Below are positions 57,001-63,892 of a DNA stretch of 64,000 nt, piece after piece. Both the position numbers and the translations under genes were made by a program. A model generated the notes under the pieces. That model saw nothing but the letters and a program-made list of their open reading frames with translations. It had not been told where the DNA came from and did no database searches. The first letter of the stretch is position 1. Every line of letters begins with the position of its first letter. The stretch covers positions 4,030,001-4,094,000 of the forward strand of contig JAUJPP010000007.1 in the NCBI GenBank assembly GCA_030562195.1. The letters are read 5' to 3'. The DNA is from Nipponacmea schrenckii. Lineage: Eukaryota; Mollusca; Gastropoda; Lottiidae.

Positions 57001-58713
57001 AAGAGATTTGTACAATCTTTCATGAAGTAAGTATATTCTGGTATCACATATATATTCTTGGAAAATTTTGAGCATACAACAGTATGTTATATAATAAATA
57101 TAATATTACGTTCTTGTTACTGTTTTTCATTGCGACCTGTTATCATTTATCTGAGTTGAAAATTTAAGGTACAAGTTGTTATTGATTAAGAATCTCAAAC
57201 TTATTAAACCTAAAGAAAATTTAACTTTTTATGTGATAGAACCATTATTCACGAATACTTCGAGAAAATATATGTTATGTTGAACAAGCATTATGTTTTT
57301 TTTATAGGAGAACCAATATAGCTGAATCTGTTGGAAAGATCAAGTAAGTCATTTTACCTTTTAGACATCACAGTATCTTGTTACATGGTAAGACTGTATT
57401 CTGAGTCACAGTATGTGTAAAAAAGTATTGGTCTTCTCTGTGTTACCTAGTCTATTTGCATCTGAGTCTAGAACTTCATTCTGATCACCAGACTTTCTCA
57501 GAATACCCATTACCATCTCCATTTAATTTAATTGTTGTGTTGAAAGTTGAAATCTGTGTGAGAGGGATTTGATTAGAGATCACTAATTCCACCATATTCA
57601 AGCTTCCAAGGATCTAACTCATTTTCCAGTTGAAACTGTTCTTGTTGATTTCAGATGTCCTGTATTGATGATAACTGGTACTAAAGCTTACCTTTATAAA
57701 CCTTTCATGTCATTATATAAAAAGATGCAATCCGTACTACCTAAGAAAAATGTTGAAATTCTAGAAGTTTTGGATGTAGCAAATGTCTTAGAAGAGAGAG
57801 TAAGTATTTGTAAAGTTCATTGTATAACCTTTCATAATTTTTATAGCAGTGCTTAAACTATGCATTCATATTAGATTCAAGGTAGATACTTTGTATGAAT
57901 TTGATCTGAACTAACATTTCAAAGGTTTGTCACCCTGACATTAATTTAACAATCAGTTGCCAAACAAATTTTCTGAATATGATGCAGACAGTTATAATTT
58001 GATGAATCTAAAATGTGTTTTTTCTTTTACAGCCAGACAAATTTGCAGAAAGCTTTTTATATTTCTTACAAGGCCAGGGTTTTGGTAACTATTTTTTTTC
58101 ACCATTTAATGTGTTACTGCTACAATTAAGGGTTCAATTAATATGGTATCATATCACAGTATGCAAGTCAAAATAATTCATTTTGTGATAGGATATTTCC
58201 TTCGATTAGCGAGAAGTATGATTTATCACAAAAATCTGCAAACTAAATCAAATTTTGCCAATTCTAGAAATATATTTAAATTGAACCCTGCCACAATTCT
58301 GTAATTGACCGTACTGTATTTAAATTTGTTTCAATTTGAGACACAAACTTGTTATAGTTTGCTATTCATCCTTATAATACAAAAATCTACGATTATTATC
58401 ATCTGTTATTAGAATGGTTGTTTTTGTAACTCTTATTTTTATAAACTTGGTTTTGTGCGGTTGGGATTCAAACAAGTTTTTGATATTTTTATGCATTGTT
58501 TTTGTAGGAGCTGGTGTACCTATGCCTAGAGTTCAAAGATCAGCTTCTATTGAAGGAGGTGTAGCGCCACCAACTGGAGGAAGACTGAGAAGTTTGTCCA
58601 TGGAAGAGGCAGATCAACCACGAGGAATATACTCAATGAGTCCACCCAAATTTGGTACCTCACCACCTGCGGAACATCTGCCACCTCTCAGCAGCAGTCC
58701 ACCTAAAAGTTAA
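12055..58713 (+). CDS. NDRG-like: NDRG-family protein, ZK1073.1-like (whole gene span)
   Basis: Plus-strand exons with consensus splice sites and unbroken phase give 381 residues (start at 12055) or 361 (alternative start at 13976). The order of blocks is that of the NDRG family: VKVYIQ-like GRFKVYIQGDL, LTVHDLGCN (about 54-61), HVDVPGQEDEAADLP (85-99), YTFPSMQSLGEDL, IGLGEGAGANIIARFA (127-142), CPVLMITGT (249-257), FLYFLQGQGF (304-313) and a Ser/Pro-rich tail. The GxSxG elbow of alpha/beta hydrolases reads GEGAG, so the nucleophile is missing and the protein is probably non-catalytic, as known for NDRGs. The HVDVPGQED wording suits the invertebrate ZK1073.1 branch better than NDRG1-4. The C-terminal tail holds RLRSLS (339-344), an AGC-kinase type site like those phosphorylated by SGK1 in NDRG1. 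NDRG proteins are cytosolic stress, differentiation and trafficking factors; the role here is inferred. Confidence 0.9.
12252..12311 (-). other. Exon-1-like sequence upstream of CFAP99 (possible alternative or relic exon)
   Basis: On the minus strand this 60-nt stretch is open, ends in CAG|gtatca and encodes ...LVYIEQYFSWSQ. The end of CFAP99 exon 1 is ...EHIEQYFTINQ|gtaaaa. The DNA match over ATTGA(A/G)CAGTATTTTA is clear, and the exit phase (0) would fit exon 2. The upstream border 'tttgag' is a poor acceptor with no pyrimidine tract. It could be a duplicated exon half used as an alternative 5' end, or a decayed copy. It lies beyond NDRG exon 1a, on the opposite strand. Confidence 0.35.
12336..12495. 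repeat. Degenerate short repeat built on TGGTCAC
   Basis: Runs of tggtcacaga, tggtcaccaa, tggtcacagt, tgatcacagt and tggtgatcac recur with spacing of about 15-20 bases and then more loosely. It sits in the intron between NDRG exons 1a and 2a, next to the exon-1-like CFAP99 sequence. TGGTCA resembles a nuclear-receptor half-site, but the run looks like a decayed tandem repeat. Confidence 0.45.
12750..12809 (+). CDS. NDRG-like: NDRG-like exon 2a
   Basis: Acceptor 'tttacag', donor 'gtaagc'; 60 nt in phase 0 encoding PRKVSASLLATIEERKSLLE, a Ser/basic then helical segment. It would follow MSTGV and precede QREISAPRVG. It is present only in transcripts from the upstream promoter. Confidence 0.68.
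13300..13975 (+). promoter_or_regulatory. Candidate second promoter / 5' UTR of NDRG-like short isoform
   Basis: Slightly richer in CpG than its surroundings. It holds two YY1-like GTCGCCAT sites (13326 and 13564), a 12-base palindrome AGTCACGTGACT at 13585-13596 (E-box/CLEAR-type), and an octamer-like ATGCAAAT at 13752-13759. It ends at the ATG of exon 1b. Site matches are by eye; promoter use is inferred. Confidence 0.45.
13976..13990 (+). CDS. NDRG-like: NDRG-like exon 1b (alternative start)
   Basis: ATG at 13976 encodes MEPLE, then donor gtaagg at 13991, phase 0. It can join exon 3 at 14212 to give MEPLE-QREISAPRVG. Same length and phase as exon 1a, which suggests a true alternative first exon. 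Confidence 0.55.
14212..14262 (+). CDS. NDRG-like: NDRG-like exon 3 (first exon common to both forms)
   Basis: Acceptor 'tttacag', donor 'gtaaga'; 51 nt phase 0 to 0, QREISAPRVGRFKVYIQ. GRFKVYIQ joins GDLKHRN in exon 4 to make the family's first beta strand. Confidence 0.85.
15625..15936. mobile_element. MITE-like inverted-repeat element (weak)
   Basis: 'gtcagacccctcaact' on the left is mirrored by 'ggttgagaggtctgat' on the right (about 15919-15934), about 0.3 kb apart. The middle is richer in GC than its surroundings and has an internal direct repeat 'cagttcagattc'. A longer imperfect mirror may extend to about 16000 (gaagact / agtcttc). It fits a small non-autonomous element, but no target duplication is clear. 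Confidence 0.35.
16106..16172. repeat. Imperfect hairpin
   Basis: 'ccaatcaacacattaatacat' is mirrored by 'atatgtgtatctattgattgg' around a loop of tttgctttgcaaa. It is possibly the core of a short foldback element. No function is evident. Confidence 0.3.
26785..27110. mobile_element. MITE-like element with about 80-base imperfect terminal inverted repeats
   Basis: The left end (about 26785-26860: ACTGCGTTTCATCTTA, then AAAGCTAGCTCTAAAGCCAGC) matches the complement of the right end (about 27020-27108: ACCGTGTTTCCACTTA, then AAAGCTAGCTTTAAAGCCCGC). The stretch is GC-richer than the intron around it, has no open frame, and repeats the motif GTTTCCACTT three times. It is a non-autonomous DNA transposon by structure; the family is not recognised. 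Confidence 0.55.
35432..35490 (+). other. Possible frame-breaking cassette exon of the NDRG-like gene
   Basis: The stretch is bounded by 'tattcccag' and 'gtaaga' and open in phase 0 (DLQNDRIDLENLTLVKEIF). It is 59 nt, so inclusion between exons 3 and 4 shifts the frame and gives a stop within three codons of exon 4. Either a chance pair of splice sites or a poison exon. Omitting it gives the natural family join YIQ-GDL. Confidence 0.3.
37498..37755 (+). repeat. 16-bp minisatellite
   Basis: Unit tatgctcagattgttg in about 15 near-identical copies, with insertions of 'tgctcag' that shift the phase. As 16 is not a multiple of 3, three overlapping open frames appear here; they are artefacts. It lies about 300 bases upstream of NDRG exon 4. 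Confidence 0.92.
38060..38117 (+). CDS. NDRG-like: NDRG-like exon 4
   Basis: 58 nt, phase 0 to 1, acceptor 'tttttcag', donor 'gtaagt'. It encodes GDLKHRNVVILTVHDLGCN, the conserved first beta strand and HD.G turn of NDRG proteins. Confidence 0.92.
38839..40039. mobile_element. 1.2 kb non-autonomous DNA transposon with terminal inverted repeats and TTAAA target duplication
   Basis: The left end TCAAAGACCATATAAATAAT... is matched by the complement of the right end for 34 of 35 bases. The mirror then continues imperfectly for tens of bases (gtaccag...ggtagtaa on both sides). Both ends abut TTAAA (38834-38838 and 40040-40044). The interior is clearly richer in CpG than the intron around it and holds no recognisable transposase; its longest open frame (39281-39616, minus) resembles nothing I know. 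It sits in the intron between NDRG exons 4 and 5. A TTAA-type target would recall piggyBac-like elements, but the end sequence is not one I recognise. Confidence 0.75.
40461..40578 (+). CDS. NDRG-like: NDRG-like exon 5
   Basis: 118 nt, phase 1 to 2, acceptor 'tttgcag', donor 'gtgagt'. It encodes (H)SMWLHFLENPCMEAITQRAA and then FIHVDVPGQEDEAADLPA; HVD.PG is the family hallmark. Confidence 0.93.
42014..42140. repeat. GC-rich minisatellite, about 10-bp unit in two blocks
   Basis: Copies of 'ctggtccacc' with variants (caggtccacc, ttggtccacc) in two blocks, 42014-42066 and 42091-42140, separated by a 24-base spacer. The blocks match each other, so one arose by duplication. Strong strand asymmetry (C-rich on plus) in an otherwise AT-rich intron. 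The minus strand reads as a WTRVDQGGPG-type repeat, not a gene. Confidence 0.85.
46110..46853. repeat. 29-bp AT-rich tandem array, about 25 copies
   Basis: Unit of the form 'aataaactctcatactttat' followed by 'atatatttt', with drift (ctgtcat, ccctcat, taaatat). Copies at the two ends are the most diverged. It ends about 40 bases before the TIR-like end of the 160-bp unit element. Confidence 0.9.
46892..47650 (+). mobile_element. Interspersed element made of 160-bp tandem units with short inverted ends
   Basis: It begins ATACGCCCAC (46892) and closes GTGGGCGTAT (47621), a perfect 10-base inverted pair. Between them lie about four copies of a 160-bp unit starting near 46935, 47091, 47251 and 47411 (gttattgcacttgacttagc ... 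cttgtgaacg...agagactacag...gatcttgga). After the closing pair comes cttgctaggcaacca, shared with a copy at 51335. It looks like a family common in molluscan genomes. No protein is encoded. Confidence 0.7.
49714..49761 (+). CDS. NDRG-like: NDRG-like 48-nt cassette exon (predicted, in frame)
   Basis: Bounded by 'atattttcag' and 'gtaatg', 48 nt long, entering and leaving in phase 2, so it can be kept or skipped without breaking the frame. It turns ADLPA-D-YTFPS into ADLPA-EYRPRKGGSGSPDSTIC-YTFPS, a net 16-residue basic/Gly/Ser insert in a surface loop of the fold. It is GC-rich compared with its surroundings, as expected of coding DNA. It is not part of the usual NDRG core, so probably optional. 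Confidence 0.62.
51150..51336 (+). mobile_element. Truncated copy of the 160-bp unit element family
   Basis: 'aacagagaccacaattttcatctgattt...gatcatgtatattg...agatcttgga' followed by 'aacagaaaatatactttac' and 'ggcgtagcttgctaggcaacca' parallels the end of the 46892-47650 element. It carries only one unit and the 3' tail. Confidence 0.6.
51595..51740. repeat. ATCA-rich degenerate simple repeat
   Basis: Dense runs of atcatatc, catcaa and gatcaa, read as a decayed microsatellite. It lies just upstream of NDRG exon 6. Confidence 0.55.
51843..51905 (+). CDS. NDRG-like: NDRG-like exon 6
   Basis: 63 nt, phase 2 to 2, acceptor 'attttag', donor 'gtaagt'. It encodes YTFPSMQSLGEDLVCILDQL, the helix after the second strand. 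Confidence 0.93.
52480..52680 (-). mobile_element. Minus-strand fragment of the same interspersed repeat family
   Basis: 'tcagcaagtttcgtcaaaat', 'caagtcaagggcaataactc' and 'atgtgggtgtataaaaac' are the complement of phrases in the 46892 element (gagttattgcacttgactt, tatacgcccac). Only part of one unit is kept. Confidence 0.5.
53902..53962 (+). CDS. NDRG-like: NDRG-like exon 7 (pseudo-nucleophile elbow)
   Basis: 61 nt, phase 2 to 0, acceptor 'tttgcag', donor 'gtaagt'. It encodes (D)VKEVIGLGEGAGANIIARFA. GEGAG stands where active alpha/beta hydrolases have GxSxG: the serine is Gly. Confidence 0.94.
54210..54296 (+). CDS. NDRG-like: NDRG-like exon 8
   Basis: 87 nt, phase 0 to 0, acceptor 'gttatag', donor 'gtacaa'. 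It encodes MAQPERVSGVCLIHCSGSTA and then TVMENLKDQ; 'P.RV.G..LI' is typical of the family. Confidence 0.93.
54733..54810 (+). CDS. NDRG-like: NDRG-like exon 9
   Basis: 78 nt, phase 0 to 0, acceptor 'tttcag', donor 'gtaagt'. It encodes VISWKLEQIGMNPTAEAYLV and then LHRFGS, start of the cap region. Confidence 0.92.
56911..57026 (+). CDS. NDRG-like: NDRG-like exon 10
   Basis: 116 nt, phase 0 to 2, acceptor 'gttttag', donor 'gtaagt'. It encodes LDKAENKEQLAVVIEAFQDS and then a basic helix (LRSKINAKNLKRFVQSFM), the cap helices. Confidence 0.92.
57308..57343 (+). CDS. NDRG-like: NDRG-like exon 11 (36-nt small exon)
   Basis: 36 nt, phase 2 to 2, acceptor 'tttatag', donor 'gtaagt'. It encodes RTNIAESVGKI(K). 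Needed in frame between FMK and CPVLMITGT. Confidence 0.9.
57655..57799 (+). CDS. NDRG-like: NDRG-like exon 12
   Basis: 145 nt, phase 2 to 0, acceptor 'tttcag', donor 'gtaagt'. It encodes CPVLMITGTKAYLYKPFMSL and then the EILEVLDVANVLEER region, where hydrolases carry the late acid; no catalytic His follows. Confidence 0.93.
58033..58084 (+). CDS. NDRG-like: NDRG-like exon 13
   Basis: 52 nt, phase 0 to 1, acceptor 'ttacag', donor 'gtaact'. It encodes PDKFAESFLYFLQGQGF, the closing helix (FLQG.G) of the NDRG fold. Confidence 0.93.
58508..58713 (+). CDS. NDRG-like: NDRG-like exon 14 (C-terminal tail, stop)
   Basis: Acceptor 'tttgtag'. It encodes 68 residues rich in Ser, Pro and Arg, ending SSSPPKS and TAA at 58711. 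It holds RVQRSAS and RLRSLS (RxRxxS), AGC-kinase type sites, and several SP/PP pairs. Probably disordered, as in other NDRGs. Confidence 0.93.
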
Positions 58714-59120
58714 AAAGTGTGTGGAATCAATCATTTCCTGTAGGGGCAGTTCATTGATATATTTTGATAAAAGATTGATATGTGATGATAAATTCTTACT
58801 TTGATTGACACCTGGAATAGCAGACTTTGATTTTAGTATCAAACTAGTTATCATACTATTTTCTCAAATGTAGCTTGTTACAATACACTGTATGTAGATT
58901 TTCTATTCATTGTTAATGTTCATTGGAAGGCTATGTAGAGCAAGGAATGCATTATTGGTTAATTGGTTAAATCAGAAAAGAGAACTAAATCATTTTAGAT
59001 GTTACTTGTATTGAAGTCATTCCTGTTAAGTAGAATTTATTTTTAAATATTTTAGTACAATGGTTTTCTGTTATTTGACATTTGTTTTTAAATTGTTTTC
59101 AATGCAAAAAGAAAAACTTC

Positions 59121-59126
59121 AATAAA
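59121..59126 (+). terminator. Proximal AATAAA poly(A) signal
   Basis: Canonical hexamer about 410 bases after the NDRG stop codon. Use is inferred. Confidence 0.4.
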
Positions 59127-60367
59127 ATTACAACTCCTCAAGCAATAATTTTTGAATTTGAAAGAAAAACTTTCGAAAGTTTTTAGTTGTTAAGATATAT
59201 GTACAATATTTAAGAAATTTAAGATATATACTGTTTACGTATTTTAAACTACTTAACTATCTTCTATTAATAACAATCTCTAAAGTTTTCAAATGTTGTT
59301 TCTACAAATAAGTCTATGAATTTTGTAGCCTTTGCAGTATTTGTTGTGTTCATTTTGAATTGTGAAATATATTCCAATTTCGTCCATTTTCTTAGCGTTG
59401 AGTTTTCCATTCATAGACTCTTGATGCCTCTCTGTGCTTGTGTTTGAACCTTAGCAAGCAATTTCTTTAGTCAGTCCGCGAACTTATTTTAAATATAAAT
59501 ATTTTTTATGTATTAATGTGGTTATACATGATTTTTCAGTTTTGTGCACATCCTTTCAGAATTGGAAGCAATATTAGAAATCGTGTTCAATATAGTTTTA
59601 AAATTTGTCAAAAAACATATGTGTTTTCTGAAGGCTATGGTCAAACACAGATATGTGTGCACACCTATGTTCAAAATATAAACACTTTCAGTCCTTTTTG
59701 TTATAATGTTATAAAGAAAATGAAATGACAGTTTTCATGATAGTAATTATTAGCAGATGTGTGCAAATATCTGTGTTCAATTATAACTGAATAATGTTTT
59801 CATCTGTAAAATAGTGATCATTTTGATATATAAAATGGTGAAGGGTCTTTTGTTGTGTTTTAGATTAAACAAGGTTTATAATTGTTTTACAATTTTATAA
59901 TTTTACTACTGGTTTTTAGTTTTTATGTTAATTTTTTTCTAAAGCTGTTAATTGAAACTATTTCCAGGATTTAATTTGGATATATTCACATGAGGATTAC
60001 TTCCAGGACAGGACTGGTTTTTTTTAAAATGTACCGGCTTCAATATAAATTTTATTAGTTGCTTTGCACTCCACTGTTGTAGCTTTCACTCATACAACTG
60101 TTAATTTGTTGATAAGCACAAGAACTGGCATCTTTTTCTTAAATGGTCTTTTGGATAGATGGGATTTTAATGTATTGGATAATGCTCAAACTGATTTTGT
60201 ACAGTAGAATATGTTTGAACATTTCAAGTTACAGCATAAGATATGAAATGATTATGATACCAAGTAAATGAATGTCTATATAGAATAATTGTACAGCTGT
60301 ATAATTAGTTATATTCTATACATAATGTACTCTATACAGGTACAGTTTCTGGTGTACACATTTTGGA

Positions 60368-60373
60368 AATAAA
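60368..60373 (+). terminator. Distal AATAAA poly(A) signal
   Basis: Canonical hexamer followed within about 20 bases by 'gtaattgtatttttttttt', a T/GT-rich downstream element. It lies just before the 35-bp tandem array. Confidence 0.45.
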
Positions 60374-60540
60374 TATAGAGTATGTAATTGTATTTTTTTT
60401 TTATGGATACAAACATAATTTGAATATGTAAAATCCTTGCCCTAGTTAGTCAACTCATATTTTTATGACTATCTTTCCTTTATGACTAAATATTTGATGA
60501 ACTTTTTATATGTATGTAGTAATGACAGTCTTGATAAGTT

Positions 60541-61070
60541 AATTGTACTGTGAACACCATTATGAATGGTTTACTGATTGTACAGTGAACACCATTATGA
60601 ATGGTTTACCAATTGTACTGTGAACACCATTATGAATGGTTTACCGATTGTACAGTGAACACCATTATGAATGCTTACCAATTGTACTGTGAACACCATT
60701 ATGAATGTTTTACCGATTGTACAGTGAACACCATTATGAATGGTTTACCAATTGTACTGTGAACACCATTATGAATGGTTTACCGATTGTACTGTGAACA
60801 CCATTATGAATGGTTTACCAATTGTACTGTGAACACCATTATGAATGGTTTACCGATTGTACAGTGAACACCATTATGAATGGTTTACCAATTGTACTGT
60901 GAACAACATTATGAATGGTTCACCGATTGTACTGTGAACACCATTATGAATGTTTTACCAATTGTACTGTGAACACCATTATAAATGGTTTACCGATGTA
61001 CAGTGAACACCGTTATGAATGGTTTACCAATTGTATAGTGAACACTATTATGAAAGGTTTACCACATGGT
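60541..61070 (+). repeat. 35-bp tandem repeat, about 15 copies, with a two-unit higher order
   Basis: Unit attgtactgtgaacaccatt + atgaatggtttaccg. Neighbouring copies alternate 'accgattgtacag' with 'accaattgtactg', so the true period is about 70 bp for much of the array. Edge copies are more diverged. Confidence 0.93.
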
Positions 61071-61479
61071 TGCTGATCTTCTCTCAGTCAATTTAATCTA
61101 ATATTTAAATATTTTAATCATACCCTAATGAAGCTCGGTATTAACTTTCTCAAATCAGTCATCAGATGAAATCTTCTAGCTATCAAAGACTTATTGCAAA
61201 AGCATAGCATATTGTAAATTGGCCATGACAAGCTGTTACAAATGGAAATTGATAAATAAATAATATAACTTTATTCTATGGATATAACAAGAACAAGGGA
61301 GACACTTAACAAAACAAGGGAGAATCTATTTTCAACACAATTCAATACAACTATAATATTTAATAAGAATCTGATACACACAAATCTTTCAATTACCTCA
61401 ATGGCCTTTACAATCTGGACACCTAATAACTTGTGACAAAAGAGTCAAACAGAAAGACAAAAGATGGCTTGGCAGACAA

Positions 61480-62600
61480 GGTAATATACGCCCTCTGGCA
61501 TCTTTTAATTTGAACAAAAACACGAAAGTACAATAACAATCACCAGCATGAAATATTCAACCTTCAGTCATACACTTCTTTTCTGGGGTGATAAATGTAC
61601 AATGTTACTAAGTTTCATTAAAATCTGTTAAGAATGGTACCTTTTAACAATGCAAAAACTCATTAAATATTTTACGGTGTATTTGATTCTCAATAGGGCT
61701 TAATAGTTTAATGGGTGATAATAAACAATTTCGTTAAAAGTTGCGTCAAAATCAGTAAAGAATTGTGCCTTGTAGAATGTTTACGAGCCCAAAATCGAAT
61801 GTGTTTTAAAGAACAAGGGCAATGATTCATGTTAAAAAAATTTCGATATTTTTTATTTTCAATAGGTTTCATCTTTTGGTGATAATTAACTATTAGTTTG
61901 GCCAAAATTTGTAAAATATTGTACATTGTAGTGTGTTTACGAGCCAAACATTGAACGCGTTTAAAGAACAAGATTCATATTAAATATATTTCAATAGAGT
62001 TAATCCTTGGGTGACAATTTCAGCAAGTTTCATCCATATCTGCGAGGAATTGTGCCTTTTATAGTGTTTAGGAACCAAAAATCAAACGCGTTATAAAGAA
62101 CAAAGGCAATAATTCACTTTTGAAAATATATATATCCATATTCGTAATTTTCAGTAGGTCCATCATTGGACCATGGATGATATAAACAACTTCAGCAAGT
62201 TTCGTCAAAATTGGACAAGAATTGAGTGCTTACGAGTTGTCAAGCACAAGGGCAATAACTCATTTAAATATTTTTCGATTTCGTTGATTAAATAATGGTT
62301 CATCCTTGAGTTAAAAAAAAACTTTCACACCAAGTTTCATCAAGATCCATTAAGAAATACACATTGTAGAGTGTTTACGGGCATTTCAAGAACAAGGGCA
62401 ATAATTCATTTCGACGTCGCTGATTTGAGTATGACCACTCACACAAAGTTACATTTAAAATCCGCAAGAATTATGGCTTCTAGAGAGCTTACGAGCAAGT
62501 GTAGACGGACGGACATGGGTGACAACAATATACGCTCAACATTCCATTTTGAAAGTCTCAATGATAATTCAAATCATTCAAATAATGGGAAACAACTCAC
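61480..62600 (+). mobile_element. Interspersed repeat of about 150-bp tandem units (molluscan type)
   Basis: About six drifting copies of a unit with aagttt(c)gtcaaaatc, gaattgtgcctt, gtgtttacgagcc, and 'aacaagggcaataattca' (units near 61730, 61900, 62020, 62200, 62330, 62445), ending in 'gtagacggacggacatgggt'. It opens with 'aaggtaatatacgccctctgg', repeated at 62708. No coding capacity. The layout resembles the 46892 element but with other unit sequence. Confidence 0.7.
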
Positions 62601-62705
62601 CTAGGTGTATACATTAAAACCATCATTGATAAATACTATTTCACATTTTTATTTGCTTTATAGTTGTGTTTGTCAAGATATATGTTTAGTAATATAGATT
62701 GTAAA

Positions 62706-62835
62706 GCGAGGTAATATACGACCACGGGCTGTGGTAAATAAATTAGCAGTCACCAGTATGAGATATTCAACCTTCAGTCATATAAAATTCTTTGAACTTT
62801 CTAGGGTGATAATAGGCAATAAGTTTTGTCAAAAC
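62706..62835 (+). repeat. Second copy of the 5' end of the 61480 element
   Basis: 'gaggtaatatacgaccacgg', 'cagtcaccagtatgagatat' and 'tcaaccttcagtcatata' parallel 61480-61600. It is a direct repeat about 1.2 kb apart: either a second truncated insertion or a duplicated end. Confidence 0.65.
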
Positions 62836-62857
62836 ATATTTAATTATATGCGTTTAT

Positions 62858-63345
62858 TAGAAACATGTTTAATTATATGTGTTTGTCTGGAAACATGATT
62901 AATTATATGTGTTTGTCTGGAAACATGTTTAATTATATGTGTTTGTCAGGAAACATCTTTAATTATATGTGTTTGTCTGGAAACATGTTTAATTATATGT
63001 GTTTGTCAGGAAACATGTTTAATTATATGTGTTTGTCTGGAAACATGTTTAATTATATGTGTTTGTCTGGAAGCCTGTTTAATTTTATGTGTTTATCTGG
63101 AAACATGTTTAATTATATGTGTTTGTTAGGAAACATGTTTAATTATATGTGTTTGTCAGGAAACATGTTTAATTATATGTGTTTGTCAGGAAACATGTTT
63201 AATTATATGTGTTTGTCGGAAAATGTTTAATTATATGTGTTTGTCTGGAAACATGTTTAATTATATGTGTTTGTCTGGAAACATGTTTAATTATATGTGT
63301 TTGTCAGGAAACATGTTTAATTATATGTGTTTGTCTGGAAACATG
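62858..63345 (+). repeat. 30-bp tandem repeat, about 16 copies
   Basis: Unit 'gaaacatgtttaattatatg' + 'tgtttgtctg', with a T/A swap (gtctgg / gtcagg) marking two subtypes. Since 30 is a multiple of three, a 121-residue frame of FNYMCLSGNM repeats stays open; one copy with a lost base (near 63218) ends it. I regard the frame as a by-product. Confidence 0.93.
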
Positions 63346-63892
63346 GTTTTTTAGGTATACTTATTGTATTTAGGATGGTTGTTCACTGTATGTAAAGATA
63401 CCTAACAACCAATTAGATTATCTTATTATTAAACAACTTTAGGTTTAAAATTCGCTTCCACACTGCATAATCCCAAGTTCAAATATTTCTGAAGGAATAA
63501 AAAGCAACTCGAACATCAGCCTATCGATCAAGACTGGTGTAAAATAGTTCAGCAATGTTACAATTTGCCTTTTCTATTTTGATGATTAAATTCAAAAAGC
63601 CGCAGGTAATGAGCTAAATGTGAATTTAATTCAACGCCATGTGTGTGCTAATGGTTATTCTAAAATTCTTGGTGGAAATTAGAATTTTCTGTAATCGTAC
63701 AGGTTTATTGATATCTTCTCTGACATTTAAGATTCTAATAAAAGGATTTGCATGTCGGATATTAAACGCTGCCTTATTTTCGATGCAATAAGTTCAAATA
63801 TTTTTTAAATCAAATTTGTACAGATCAATTTCTTTTTGAATCTTACAGAACTACACTTTTTCACTTTTTTTTATTAGGTTTTTATATAATCA

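Larger units (their letters stand above)
58714..60390 (+). other. 3' UTR of the NDRG-like gene
   Basis: AT-rich, no further exon. Poly(A) signals AATAAA occur at 59121-59126 and 60368-60373, the second with a T-rich stretch about 18 bases on. This would give short (about 0.4 kb) and long (about 1.7 kb) 3' UTRs. Confidence 0.55.

Noticed and set aside
56761..57075. 104-residue minus-strand frame
   Set aside because: Antisense shadow of NDRG exon 10.
62865..63230. 121-residue open frame of decapeptide repeats
   Set aside because: It comes from a 30-bp tandem repeat whose length is a multiple of three; it has no natural start context and is closed by a one-base loss in one copy.
60541..63345. 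CRISPR-like look of regular repeats
   Set aside because: The repeats are head-to-tail with no unique spacers and the genome is eukaryotic.
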